Of a DNA stretch of 53,562 nucleotides, positions 17,225-25,544 are shown piece after piece. Made by a program: the position numbers and the translations under genes. Within the stretch, counting starts at the first letter, position 1. Each line of letters opens with the position of its first letter. The notes beneath the pieces were generated by a model, which saw only the letters and a list, made by a program, of their open reading frames with translations, did no database searches and was not told where the DNA came from. The stretch comes from Chloroflexota bacterium (GTDB lineage Bacteria > Chloroflexota > Chloroflexia > QHBQ01 > JADMIH01): contig JADMIH010000008.1 of the NCBI GenBank assembly GCA_015478675.1, positions 1 through 53,562 on the forward strand, read 5' to 3'.

Positions 17225-17544
17225 CTAACTTCAAGCCCCCGGCAGCTTATACCTCGCTGAATGCCCCAGATAGATGAGATAACAAATCCTACAAGTTCCT
17301 ACAAGTACATTACGAGAGAGGTTTCACACCTCAAGACGAGCCGGACAAAGGATTTCGCAGCCCCGCGTTTTGGCGAAAAGCCGAATAGGTCAGGCGTGGC
17401 AACCCTCTTATTTTGACATAAGTACAAATTGCCTATTGCAAAATATAGGATGTTATGTTAAGATGCAAAGCTAGGACCTATTTTTCTGCTCCGCTTTGTG
17501 CGTGAGACACACAGAGACCCTACCTTTCTCAGCCGGAGGGCCAG
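17225..17544. other. divergent intergenic region
   Basis: 320 bases between two outward-facing genes, more AT-rich after about 17400. A plausible rightward promoter is TTGCAA (17436-17441), 17 bases, TAAGAT (17459-17464). A lone TTGACA sits at 17413-17418. A short repeat CCTACAAGT occurs near 17288-17308. I see no gene or clear structured RNA here. Confidence 0.4.
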
Positions 17545-20500
17545 ATGCTGCCTATACGCTACCCCATCCTAGCGCGCGCCGCACGTATAATATTGCTGGT
17601 GACGCTCCTTGCAGGGCTCGGTGTCAACGTTTCGCCCCGCTTTTCCCCCTCACAACAATTCACAACTATACAAGTCGCAGGCATGAGCAATCTGCCTGCT
17701 CTTCAGGCTGCCAGGCTGCCAGGCTCCGCTGCCGGCGTTGAAGGGTGGGTTACAGATCAGGATACGGGGGCAGCAGTGGCGGGAGCCGAAATAAAGCTCA
17801 ACGACGCGTTGCAGACGCGCGCAAACGCAGAGGGTTACTTCTCCTTCGCCGCGCCTGAAGTGACACAGGATATTCTCGGGGGTGCTGCCAGCACGAGGGT
17901 AGAGCTTTCGGTGAGCGATACAGGCCATGCACCGTGGAGTATACAGGAGGTCGCGCTCTATAAAGGTGATACGCTCAGGCTTTATCCCAGGCTCGCGCCG
18001 AAAGAGAAGGCACCAACCAGGATAATATCTGCGCTGGCGCGCGCCCGCGCCCAAACAGCCACCTGGAAAGCCGGCAGCAACGCAGTGAACGGCCGCACCC
18101 AGGAGCAGTTTGCATACGCAGCCAACTCCATGTCAGCCCCACCCACACCTCCTGCCCAAATCCGGGTCTATCGGACTGCCAGCAACACTGTGGAGGTGGT
18201 TCCTTTCCGCGATTATCTAAAGCGCACCCTTCCTAACGAGTGGATACCCACCTGGGGCGCCGACTCTCTGAAGGCAGGCGCAATGGCAGTCAAAAGCTAC
18301 GCCTGGTTCTGGATAAACCAGGGCGGGAAGCAGGCCGCCCTCGGAGCCGATCTCAAGGACAACACCGACGACCAGGTTTACGACCCGAACGTCAGCTATG
18401 CCAGCACCGATGCCGCGGTTGATGCCACTTTCAATTACACGCTCACACAAAATGGAGCGATCTTCCAGACGCAATACTGCGCCGGAGAGTACAACGGCGA
18501 TCCTACGGGCGTCTGTCCATGGTCTGGCTCTTACATGACGCAGTGGGGTTCGGCCTATTACGCCGATCAGGGCAAATCATGGGGTTGGATCCTGCAATTC
18601 TATTATCCAGGAGCGGCGATCACACCACAGCCTCCGGGGGGCGGCTACGACGGAGAGCCTGTGCCCACCTCGGTCACGGCACCAACAAGAGTTGCGGCCC
18701 CACCATCTAACATATATACAGTCGGCCAGGGATCCGCAGTACCTCAGGTCTTTCAGGAGGCCTATGCCCGTAATGGCGGGGCGCAGACGCTGGGCAGAGC
18801 TGTTGGTCCCGTACGGTGGTGGCTGCCCTATGTCTCGGAAAACAATGTTGTAGCCCAGCCTTTCAGCGGCGCTAACGGTCGCGGCAACGTCTGGCTCGTC
18901 TACGATCTGCTAAAAAGCACTCTCTACCCAGGGATGAAAGCTTATATGCTCTCGGCAGATATCGGCGCTGCTTACGCCACCCACACTCCAGCCGGGCCGG
19001 AATGGGTCGGCGCTCCTACCTCCGATCCGTACAAGGCGGGACCAGAGATGGGCGGCCTGCTCAGCCAGGGCTTCACCAGAGGCACGCTGGCTGTGGCGGC
19101 AAAGGGCACCACTGTCGATTTCACAGCCTGGCCTGAGAAGTACGTAGGCTGGAAAGCGGAATACTTTGGCGGGCAAGTTACCGGTGCAACACCTCTTCGG
19201 GACATTCCCGCGCAACCCGCTCTCGTGCGTGACGTGCCTGCGCCGGAGATGAACTGGGGCACCGCTGTGCAAACGCCCCAGGGCCTGGGCCTCGGAACAG
19301 AGGGGTGGACGGCACAGTTCACCCGCGATTACCGGCTTGACGCCGGTTCATATGACCTGGTTATAAGCGCAGACAGCAGTGTGCGCCTCTGGGTGGACAA
19401 TCTGCTGGCGGTGAATGGCTGGCAGTGGAGCGGACCTAACAGCGTGACTTATAATACGGACTTCGACGGTGGTGCACACACCATCAGAATACAATATTAC
19501 AGCCAAGGCGCGGGAGCGCAGCTAGCCTTCAAAGTCACCCCGAAGAATAGCGCGCCACCCACTGAAGTACTCCCCGCACAGCCCACGCAAGCTGCCGCGC
19601 CACCGCAAGGGCAAACGACCGCCTCGGCACGTGTCACCGTCCAGTGGCTCGGACGGCAGTCGCCGCCAAGCGACAGTTGGGTGCAGCCGTTGACGCTCTA
19701 TCTATCAACACCGGGAGACCCAACTATCAAAACCACCGTCCAGGGGCAGACTGACCGCAATGGAGTGGCCTTCTACCAGAACTTACCCGTTGGCACCTTT
19801 GACGTGCATGTGAAAGGACTACACAGCATACAGTCCGCACGTGCCAACATTACCCTCGCGGCGAACTCCACTGCGGACATCGATATGAAGACGCAAGTGG
19901 ACGGCGACGTAGACGGCGATAACTGTGTGGGCGTGAGCGACTTTGCCGTCGTACAGAGCATGCTCGGCGCTTCGAGCGCCACTCCTGGCTTCAATCCGGC
20001 TGCTGACCTCAACAACGACGGCGTGGTCACGATGAGCGACATCAGCTTACTGAGGTCGGGCTTCGATATGTGCGGAGACATCTCGGCAGACAACCAGTTC
20101 CAGGCGTTGAGTAGCAACGCAGCTCCCACTCTTGCCCAAACCCTCTCTCCCTGGACCAGCCCCGAAAGCCTACAACACAATTTGTCACTGACTTTGCTCC
20201 CGGCGAGCGCGAGCGTGCAGGTAGGCCAGGTGCTCGATGTAATGGTCGTGGCTGAGGCAGGTACACAACCGATAGACGGCGTATCGTTCGTGCTCAACTT
20301 TGATCCCAAGAGCCTCGCGGCTGTGAATAGCAGTGGCGCGGGGACGCAGAACGTCGAACCAGGGTTGGCGCTCCCCGCTATAATGGGCAACTGGATAGAC
20401 GCCAAAGGCGGGGCGATTGGCTACGCCGCAGGTGTACTCCAGGGAGATCTACCGCAGGGCCGGATAATCGTCGCTCGTCTATACTTCCGCGTAATTGCCG

Positions 20501-20625
20501 CCGACCCCTCAGGCGAAACCCAGATCACATTCGGGCCAGCGCCTTCACCGCTAACAGAGATAACAAACGGTGGAGTAAACTTGCTGAGCAAGGCGACGGG
20601 CGCCAGTGTGACAATTCTACCGTAG
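17545..20625 (+). CDS. secreted SpoIID / PA14 / dockerin / cohesin-like protein
   Basis: A 1026-residue exported protein. In order: a signal peptide (about 1-35), a carboxypeptidase-regulatory-like beta-sandwich (VEGWVTDQDTGAAVAGAEI, about 65-150), a SpoIID/LytB-type domain (about 207-360, with EWIPTWGADSLKAGAMAVKSY), a repeat-like middle segment, a PA14-like sugar-binding domain (about 532-665), a second regulatory-like domain, a dockerin (about 785-843), and a cohesin-like domain (about 877-1026). The dockerin has two calcium-loop repeats, DGDVDGDNCVGVSDFAVVQ and ADLNNDGVVTMSDISLL. SpoIID domains act on or stimulate cleavage of peptidoglycan glycans. GGAGGG precedes the ATG. Likely role: cell-surface wall remodelling or an adhesive scaffold. 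Confidence 0.8.
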   Translation: MLPIRYPILARAARIILLVTLLAGLGVNVSPRFSPSQQFTTIQVAGMSNLPALQAARLPGSAAGVEGWVTDQDTGAAVAGAEIKLNDALQTRANAEGYFSFAAPEVTQDILGGAASTRVELSVSDTGHAPWSIQEVALYKGDTLRLYPRLAPKEKAPTRIISALARARAQTATWKAGSNAVNGRTQEQFAYAANSMSAPPTPPAQIRVYRTASNTVEVVPFRDYLKRTLPNEWIPTWGADSLKAGAMAVKSYAWFWINQGGKQAALGADLKDNTDDQVYDPNVSYASTDAAVDATFNYTLTQNGAIFQTQYCAGEYNGDPTGVCPWSGSYMTQWGSAYYADQGKSWGWILQFYYPGAAITPQPPGGGYDGEPVPTSVTAPTRVAAPPSNIYTVGQGSAVPQVFQEAYARNGGAQTLGRAVGPVRWWLPYVSENNVVAQPFSGANGRGNVWLVYDLLKSTLYPGMKAYMLSADIGAAYATHTPAGPEWVGAPTSDPYKAGPEMGGLLSQGFTRGTLAVAAKGTTVDFTAWPEKYVGWKAEYFGGQVTGATPLRDIPAQPALVRDVPAPEMNWGTAVQTPQGLGLGTEGWTAQFTRDYRLDAGSYDLVISADSSVRLWVDNLLAVNGWQWSGPNSVTYNTDFDGGAHTIRIQYYSQGAGAQLAFKVTPKNSAPPTEVLPAQPTQAAAPPQGQTTASARVTVQWLGRQSPPSDSWVQPLTLYLSTPGDPTIKTTVQGQTDRNGVAFYQNLPVGTFDVHVKGLHSIQSARANITLAANSTADIDMKTQVDGDVDGDNCVGVSDFAVVQSMLGASSATPGFNPAADLNNDGVVTMSDISLLRSGFDMCGDISADNQFQALSSNAAPTLAQTLSPWTSPESLQHNLSLTLLPASASVQVGQVLDVMVVAEAGTQPIDGVSFVLNFDPKSLAAVNSSGAGTQNVEPGLALPAIMGNWIDAKGGAIGYAAGVLQGDLPQGRIIVARLYFRVIAADPSGETQITFGPAPSPLTEITNGGVNLLSKATGASVTILP

Positions 20626-20652
20626 AGACCTTTCCAGATGCGGCAGGCGCGC

Positions 20653-23022
20653 CTACCTCCCAGGTTGGCCGATCTGACCATATCGCCAGTCGAAGTAGTG
20701 GCGGCCTACATTGCCCATTTCTACCTGCACACCTGCTGGATTATCCGCCACATAGGTGAGCACCCTGCGCTGGAATGCCTGTAGCATCACCCATTTGGAC
20801 ACACCGGCGATCTTCACATTTGTCCAGTAGGGTTCGGTGATGGGGAAGCCCAGGTCGGTTTGCCAACTGACTATCTTCCCGTCCGAATAGCTCATTGAAG
20901 GCCCATTGTATATTGGCCCTGACGAGTTCATGAAGTTCCAGAAGAGATCAGGGATATTGTGCCCGATGGTTGGCTCGTATTTTGCCAGCTTGATTGTGCC
21001 TGCCCGTGTCGGGTCATCGAGCACTTGCCCGCTTCTATTGAGTACAGCGGTAACTCCCTGCCCGGTGCGGTCGGAGGCACGCTTGTCGTTATTGAGCGAA
21101 GCGACGGCAGCCAGTGTGCTGTAGGTAAGAGCATCAGGGCTGTTGTTGTCGCCCGCCACAGGTGCCTGGGAAGGGGGGCGCGCGGCCTCGAACTGAGCGT
21201 CGCCCGTCTGGATACGCCCACTTATAAGCTCGACGACCAGCAGGCCGTTAGTCACGAAAGAAGGGCTGGCCCGGTTGCCCGCAGGGTTATTGATCTCCAT
21301 GCGCGCTTTGTCGAAGTACTGCACCGCGCGTGTGCCGTTTACGCCCTGCGCGTACGGCTCGTTGGCCGTTGCGAAGCTCACAGGCCCCCACAGCCAGGCG
21401 CGGGAAGCCTTCCCAACAAGCACTGGCCGGTCAGCGCGCTCCCACGTGCGGAGAAAAGCTTCGTCTTCGAAGCCTGTAAGCGGCTGAGGGGATGCGACGG
21501 CCACCTGGGCAGGCTTGCCACTTGTGGGGGGCGCGGTAAGAACCGCAGGTCCCGTCTTGCTGTCGAAGGAAGAGAAATATATATCCTGGTCGCCACCGCG
21601 CGTATCCGGCCATGCAGCATAAACTCTACTCCCATCGGCGGACGTATCCAGAGAGATATAGTCGCCGATGATCGTGCCCTGGAAGCCGACTGCGGGGTCA
21701 CTGAGCGTGCCACTCAGCCTCACATCCCTGGCGAATGTCTTGCCACCGTCGGTGGAGCGAGTATAGTAGGGCGCATACTTCTTGTTGTTAGGGTCATCAC
21801 GCCTGTCGAGCCAGAGTAGATGCAAGGTGCCATCGGAACCAACGGTGAGCGTCGGGAAGAACTGATCGTGGCGAGGGCTTGCGGGGTCATCGTTGACACG
21901 TACAGGGTTGTTCCAGCTTCGCCCACCATCTGTGGAAGCGGTTAGTTTCACATCAGCATCACCTGTGCTGTAATCATTCCAGGTGACATAGAGAGATCCG
22001 CTGCGGGGGTCCACGGCCAGGGCAGGCAGCACAAACAGGCGGAAATCGCTGCCCGGAAGCTGGGCGGGGGGCCGAGATACAGTAGCTACACGCGCCACCT
22101 GCGGGAAAGTTTGCCCACCATCTGTCGATTTCGCGAGATAAAGCGCATCGCTATTGGGAGCGGGAGCCTCCCGCCCGGTCTGCGCTTGAGATGAAGCATC
22201 GCCTGCTGCCCTGTCATCCAGGTCGCTGGCCCCAACCCCACTGTAGTAGAGCACATATAACTCGCCGTTTGGCCCCACCGCAGGAAACGAACCCTGGGTG
22301 TTGCCTTGCTCTTGAAGGCTCACCATCTTGAGCGACGAGAAGGACTTGCCGCCGTCCGTAGAACGCGAAGTCACGATGTCGCCCCGATCCCTGGTTGGGC
22401 TGAGGGTTGTAAAGAGCGTCCAGGTTAGATAGACATTTCCTCTGGTTGATGGGTTGTTGCTCCTGTCTACGGTCAGCCACTCTTTATCATTGAAGAGCTT
22501 GTCGCTGTTTGAAGAAACCAGAACCGGCTTGCTCCAGGTGGACCCTTTGTCCTGCGAGCGGCTCACAAAGACGCCGCCCACCGTCAGATCGTTCTGGTTG
22601 TATCCGAGCACAACCAGGTAAGCGGTACCCGAAGCATCAAAGCCAAGCACAGGGTCGCTCTGGTTCGGAAGCTCGGACGAAATATCCATGTGCCCATCGG
22701 CCCAGGTGCGCCCGCCATCGCTCGAACGGTAGTACCAAACTTGCTTTGGGCCAGTTCTCCAGTCCTTAGCGGCAGATAGAACATTGTTGGGGTTGGTTGG
22801 GTCTACTGCCAGAGCAGGCTCTTGCTGATCAGCGATGGTGCTCTGATTAGCGCGCACTTCGCTGACATCGCCGGGTGCTTGCAAATAGCGGCCAGCCACG
22901 TTGCCGAATCCTACCAGCGCAAGCCAAATCAGCAGGAAAGCGCCAAGCGCCAAAAGCATGGCCAGGGGGCCGCGAAGAGTACCACTCTTCCTGGTCGAGG
23001 GTGTGCGATATAGATCGGTCAT
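20653..23022 (-). CDS. membrane-anchored BNR/Asp-box (sialidase-fold) protein
   Basis: A 789-residue protein with one N-terminal membrane segment (LAMLLALGAFLLIWLALVGFG) and an external region. At least six Asp-box repeats of the form S-x-D-G-G-x-T-W/F are visible (SSDGGRTWADG, SQDKGSTWSKP, STDGGKSFSSL, STDGGQTFPQV, STDGGRSWNNP, STDGGKTFARD), giving a six-bladed beta-propeller like sialidases. I do not see a full sialidase Arg triad, so enzymatic activity is uncertain. After about residue 530 a separate domain ends in YWTNVKIAGVSKWVMLQAFQ and VEMGNVGRHYFDWRYG, a module I associate with Chloroflexota exported proteins. AAGGA lies before the ATG. It converges on the SpoIID-domain gene. Confidence 0.75.
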   Translation of the reverse strand: MTDLYRTPSTRKSGTLRGPLAMLLALGAFLLIWLALVGFGNVAGRYLQAPGDVSEVRANQSTIADQQEPALAVDPTNPNNVLSAAKDWRTGPKQVWYYRSSDGGRTWADGHMDISSELPNQSDPVLGFDASGTAYLVVLGYNQNDLTVGGVFVSRSQDKGSTWSKPVLVSSNSDKLFNDKEWLTVDRSNNPSTRGNVYLTWTLFTTLSPTRDRGDIVTSRSTDGGKSFSSLKMVSLQEQGNTQGSFPAVGPNGELYVLYYSGVGASDLDDRAAGDASSQAQTGREAPAPNSDALYLAKSTDGGQTFPQVARVATVSRPPAQLPGSDFRLFVLPALAVDPRSGSLYVTWNDYSTGDADVKLTASTDGGRSWNNPVRVNDDPASPRHDQFFPTLTVGSDGTLHLLWLDRRDDPNNKKYAPYYTRSTDGGKTFARDVRLSGTLSDPAVGFQGTIIGDYISLDTSADGSRVYAAWPDTRGGDQDIYFSSFDSKTGPAVLTAPPTSGKPAQVAVASPQPLTGFEDEAFLRTWERADRPVLVGKASRAWLWGPVSFATANEPYAQGVNGTRAVQYFDKARMEINNPAGNRASPSFVTNGLLVVELISGRIQTGDAQFEAARPPSQAPVAGDNNSPDALTYSTLAAVASLNNDKRASDRTGQGVTAVLNRSGQVLDDPTRAGTIKLAKYEPTIGHNIPDLFWNFMNSSGPIYNGPSMSYSDGKIVSWQTDLGFPITEPYWTNVKIAGVSKWVMLQAFQRRVLTYVADNPAGVQVEMGNVGRHYFDWRYGQIGQPGR

Positions 23023-23096
23023 CAGTTGTTCCTTGGGCAGGTTGGGGAATACAGGCGGTCGTTCCTTCTAAGTGTAGAAGAGACGCATCTTTTGTG

Positions 23097-24611
23097 TCAA
23101 GCCTCATCGGGAGAAAACGCGGGCTCAGGGTGAACTGTCACACGGTAGATGCCGGGCACCGCTGTTCTCACCGCTTTCTCCACCTCAGCTGTACGGGCGT
23201 GCGCCACCGAAATGGGCAGGTTGGAGGGCATATAACAGTGCAGCGTCACCACGTACCCCTCGTCCGACCACAGCACCTCTATGTCATGAACGCCGCGCCC
23301 AGCCTGCCCACGTGCGGCGGTAGCCACCTGCCGCCTGATCTCCTCTTTCCTGCTGTATTCAGCAACTTTGTGAACTTCCTCGTGGCGCGGCTCAATATGT
23401 ACCTGAACATCGTGAACACCAGCTATGTCTCGGCGCAGTTCAGCCTCAAGATGATCGGCCTCCTGGTGCGCCGAGAGTAACGTCATCGTGGAGGGCACCT
23501 CCATGTGCATATCCAGGCGAAGACCGTGAGGCGTCGCGAAGGCGCGTACATGATGTACTCCCAGGCCGAGCCGTGCCGCTGTCACGATAACTGCCTCCAC
23601 AGCGCTCTCACTCTCAGGCGCGATGGGTATAGTGTGGACCACTACATCGGCGCGCGGCAATACTTCCTGCACATGCGACACGACCTCATCCGAGACCTGT
23701 CGTGAGCGCTCAAGAGAGAGGCCGCGAGGCACGCCTACAGAGATATCGGCGTAAGGCTGGTCGCCAACAAAGCGAACGCGAGCAGAAGGCTCTCCGAGCG
23801 TCTGCGCGGTCTTACCTACCGCCGCGACAACATCAGATACAAGCGTCGGCGGCACGTGGTCTGTCAGCGCGTTGACCGCACGTAAGGCCAGGCGTACTGC
23901 CACGACAAGAATAATTACCGCGACCAGCGCGCCCGCGGCAGCGTCTGCCGCCACGAGCCATGGGGTAGGCCAACCGAGCGCCAGGCCCACAGCTACAACT
24001 AGCAGGGCAATCAGCACAGCAGCCGAGCTGAAGAGGTCTGTGGTGAAGTGGGCAGCGTCTGCCTCTAACGCCGCGCTACCATGCTCTTGTGCGACACGGC
24101 TGAGATAGCGCGAGCGGGTAAAGTCCACAATCATGGAGAGGATGAGCACAGCGAAGCCAAGCCAGTTGGCGCTTGGCACTTCGCCACGCCCGAAGACGCG
24201 CAGAAATGCCTCGCGCAGGATTCCGAGGGCAGTCAGCGACAGCAGAACAACGGCAAAGAGGGCAGCAAGACTCTCGAACTTGGCGTGCCCATAAGGGTGC
24301 GTCGCATCGGGTGGGCGATTGGAGACGCGCACCGCTGCATAGCTCAATGCAGTGCCCGCAAGGTCAACTGTTGAGTTGAGAGCCTCGGAAAATATGCCCA
24401 GGCTACCTGTGATGAGCGCGACTGCGAGCTTCGAGAGCGCAAGCAAGATCGTGGCGGAAATGGATGTAAGCGCTGCATGCTGCTTCTGCCTGCGATGCTC
24501 CTCGAGGTCACCAGGCGATGGCGTAGGCGCTCCGCCGCTATCCGCACGCAAAACAGGAGGTGCACCGGAGCGCGCGGGTGGTTGTCGTTCCTCTTTACAG
24601 TTGCTTGACAC
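23097..24611 (-). CDS. cation diffusion facilitator with three C-terminal domains
   Basis: Exports divalent metal ions by proton antiport. Membrane segments begin at about residue 48 (SISATILLALSKLAVALITGSLGIFSEALNS). Metal-site pairs are NxxxD in LNSTVDL and HxxxD in AHFTTDL. The first residue is Asn rather than the usual Asp or His, so specificity (zinc, iron, manganese, cobalt) is open. The protein is 504 residues, against about 300 for typical members. The extra length is three tandem cytoplasmic dimerisation-like domains (about residues 275-330, 350-410 and 440-495). The N-terminal 45 residues are charged and proline-rich. The GTG start at 24611 overlaps the -35 box of the divergent promoter, so a later start is possible. 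Confidence 0.82.
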   Translation of the reverse strand: MSSNCKEERQPPARSGAPPVLRADSGGAPTPSPGDLEEHRRQKQHAALTSISATILLALSKLAVALITGSLGIFSEALNSTVDLAGTALSYAAVRVSNRPPDATHPYGHAKFESLAALFAVVLLSLTALGILREAFLRVFGRGEVPSANWLGFAVLILSMIVDFTRSRYLSRVAQEHGSAALEADAAHFTTDLFSSAAVLIALLVVAVGLALGWPTPWLVAADAAAGALVAVIILVVAVRLALRAVNALTDHVPPTLVSDVVAAVGKTAQTLGEPSARVRFVGDQPYADISVGVPRGLSLERSRQVSDEVVSHVQEVLPRADVVVHTIPIAPESESAVEAVIVTAARLGLGVHHVRAFATPHGLRLDMHMEVPSTMTLLSAHQEADHLEAELRRDIAGVHDVQVHIEPRHEEVHKVAEYSRKEEIRRQVATAARGQAGRGVHDIEVLWSDEGYVVTLHCYMPSNLPISVAHARTAEVEKAVRTAVPGIYRVTVHPEPAFSPDEA

Positions 24612-24633
24612 CCTTTTTCCACCCTCTTATAAT
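24605..24633 (+). promoter_or_regulatory. consensus sigma-70 promoter for wzm-wzt
   Basis: TTGACA (24605-24610), a 17-base spacer, and TATAAT (24628-24633): a perfect match in both boxes and spacing. Transcription would begin near 24640, leaving a leader of about 73 bases before the TTG start of wzm. It implies strong constitutive expression. Confidence 0.85.
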
Positions 24634-24712
24634 CAGCATGTGCAACCCCGCGACCCCACTTGCGTTGTTACTTATGTCAGCCATTCATCTCCACTCTCAG
24701 GATGCTTGAGTA

Positions 24713-25543
24713 TTGTTAGCACGAGCACGGCAGTCCATCAATTATAGGGATCTCCTGTACAACCTTGTTGTACGCGATCTCAAGGTCCGGTACAAGCACT
24801 CTGTGCTCGGCTTTTTCTGGTCCCTCCTGAATCCCCTGCTCCTCACCGCTGTATTCTCCTTTGTCTTTAGCGCACTGCTGCGCAATAACACCTATCCAAT
24901 GTACAATGTCTTTTTCCTATCTGCATTGTTGCCCTGGAACTGGTGCGCAACGTCAGTGGCAACCACCCTCGGCAGCATTGTCAACAACGGCCACCTCATA
25001 AAGAAAGTCTACTTCCCACGAGAAATGCTGCCGGTGTCGCTGGTTCTCTCGAACATGATCAATTATCTGCTCTCATTGCCTGCCCTCTTTTTCTTTATGC
25101 TCGTCTTCCGGCCAGAGGGGGTCGGCTCTCCTTTCTCGGCAACCTGCGCAACGGCTTGCATCAACGGCCACCTCTTGCTCTTTCCAATTCTGATAGTAAC
25201 GCAGATGCTCTTTTTGCTGGGGCTGGGTTTCTTCGTCGCGGCGCTCAACGTCTTTTTCCGAGACACCAGTGTACTCGTCGAGGTGGGGCTGAATGCCTGG
25301 TTTTTTCTCACGCCTATCATATACGACGCGAAGACTGTCGCGAAAGAATATACAAACCTCCTTTATTACCTTAACCCTATGGCCTCAATCATCGCCAATT
25401 ACCGTGATATTTTCTACTATAACGATCCGAATAGTCCCGACCCTTTGTTCATGTTGCGAACACTGATTACATCGGCCATTATTTTTGTCCTTGGCTACCT
25501 TTTCTTTATGCGCTTCAGTCGCAACTTCGGTGAGGAAGTCTAG
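24713..25543 (+). CDS. wzm: polysaccharide ABC exporter, permease (Wzm-like)
   Basis: An ABC-2-type permease of 276 residues that exports lipid-linked or undecaprenyl-linked polysaccharide with the Wzt ATPase. The N-terminal amphipathic segment (LLYNLVVRDLKVRYKHSVLGFFW) and six hydrophobic segments are typical. The end, RFSRNFGEEV, also fits. The TTG start at 24713 is preceded by AGGATG; no in-frame ATG is better placed. The ATPase gene starts one base after its stop. No glycosyltransferases lie directly beside this pair, so its substrate may come from the 10911-17224 cluster or from elsewhere. Confidence 0.85.
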   Translation: MLARARQSINYRDLLYNLVVRDLKVRYKHSVLGFFWSLLNPLLLTAVFSFVFSALLRNNTYPMYNVFFLSALLPWNWCATSVATTLGSIVNNGHLIKKVYFPREMLPVSLVLSNMINYLLSLPALFFFMLVFRPEGVGSPFSATCATACINGHLLLFPILIVTQMLFLLGLGFFVAALNVFFRDTSVLVEVGLNAWFFLTPIIYDAKTVAKEYTNLLYYLNPMASIIANYRDIFYYNDPNSPDPLFMLRTLITSAIIFVLGYLFFMRFSRNFGEEV

Positions 25544-25544
25544 C

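Noticed and set aside
17462..17520. GATGCAAAGC resembling the conserved GACGCAAAGC of c-di-GMP-I riboswitches, upstream of a surface-protein gene.
   Set aside because: The preceding GNRA-capped hairpin and the closing GGGTTGCC-type segment are not visible. One ten-base match in an AT-rich leader is not enough.
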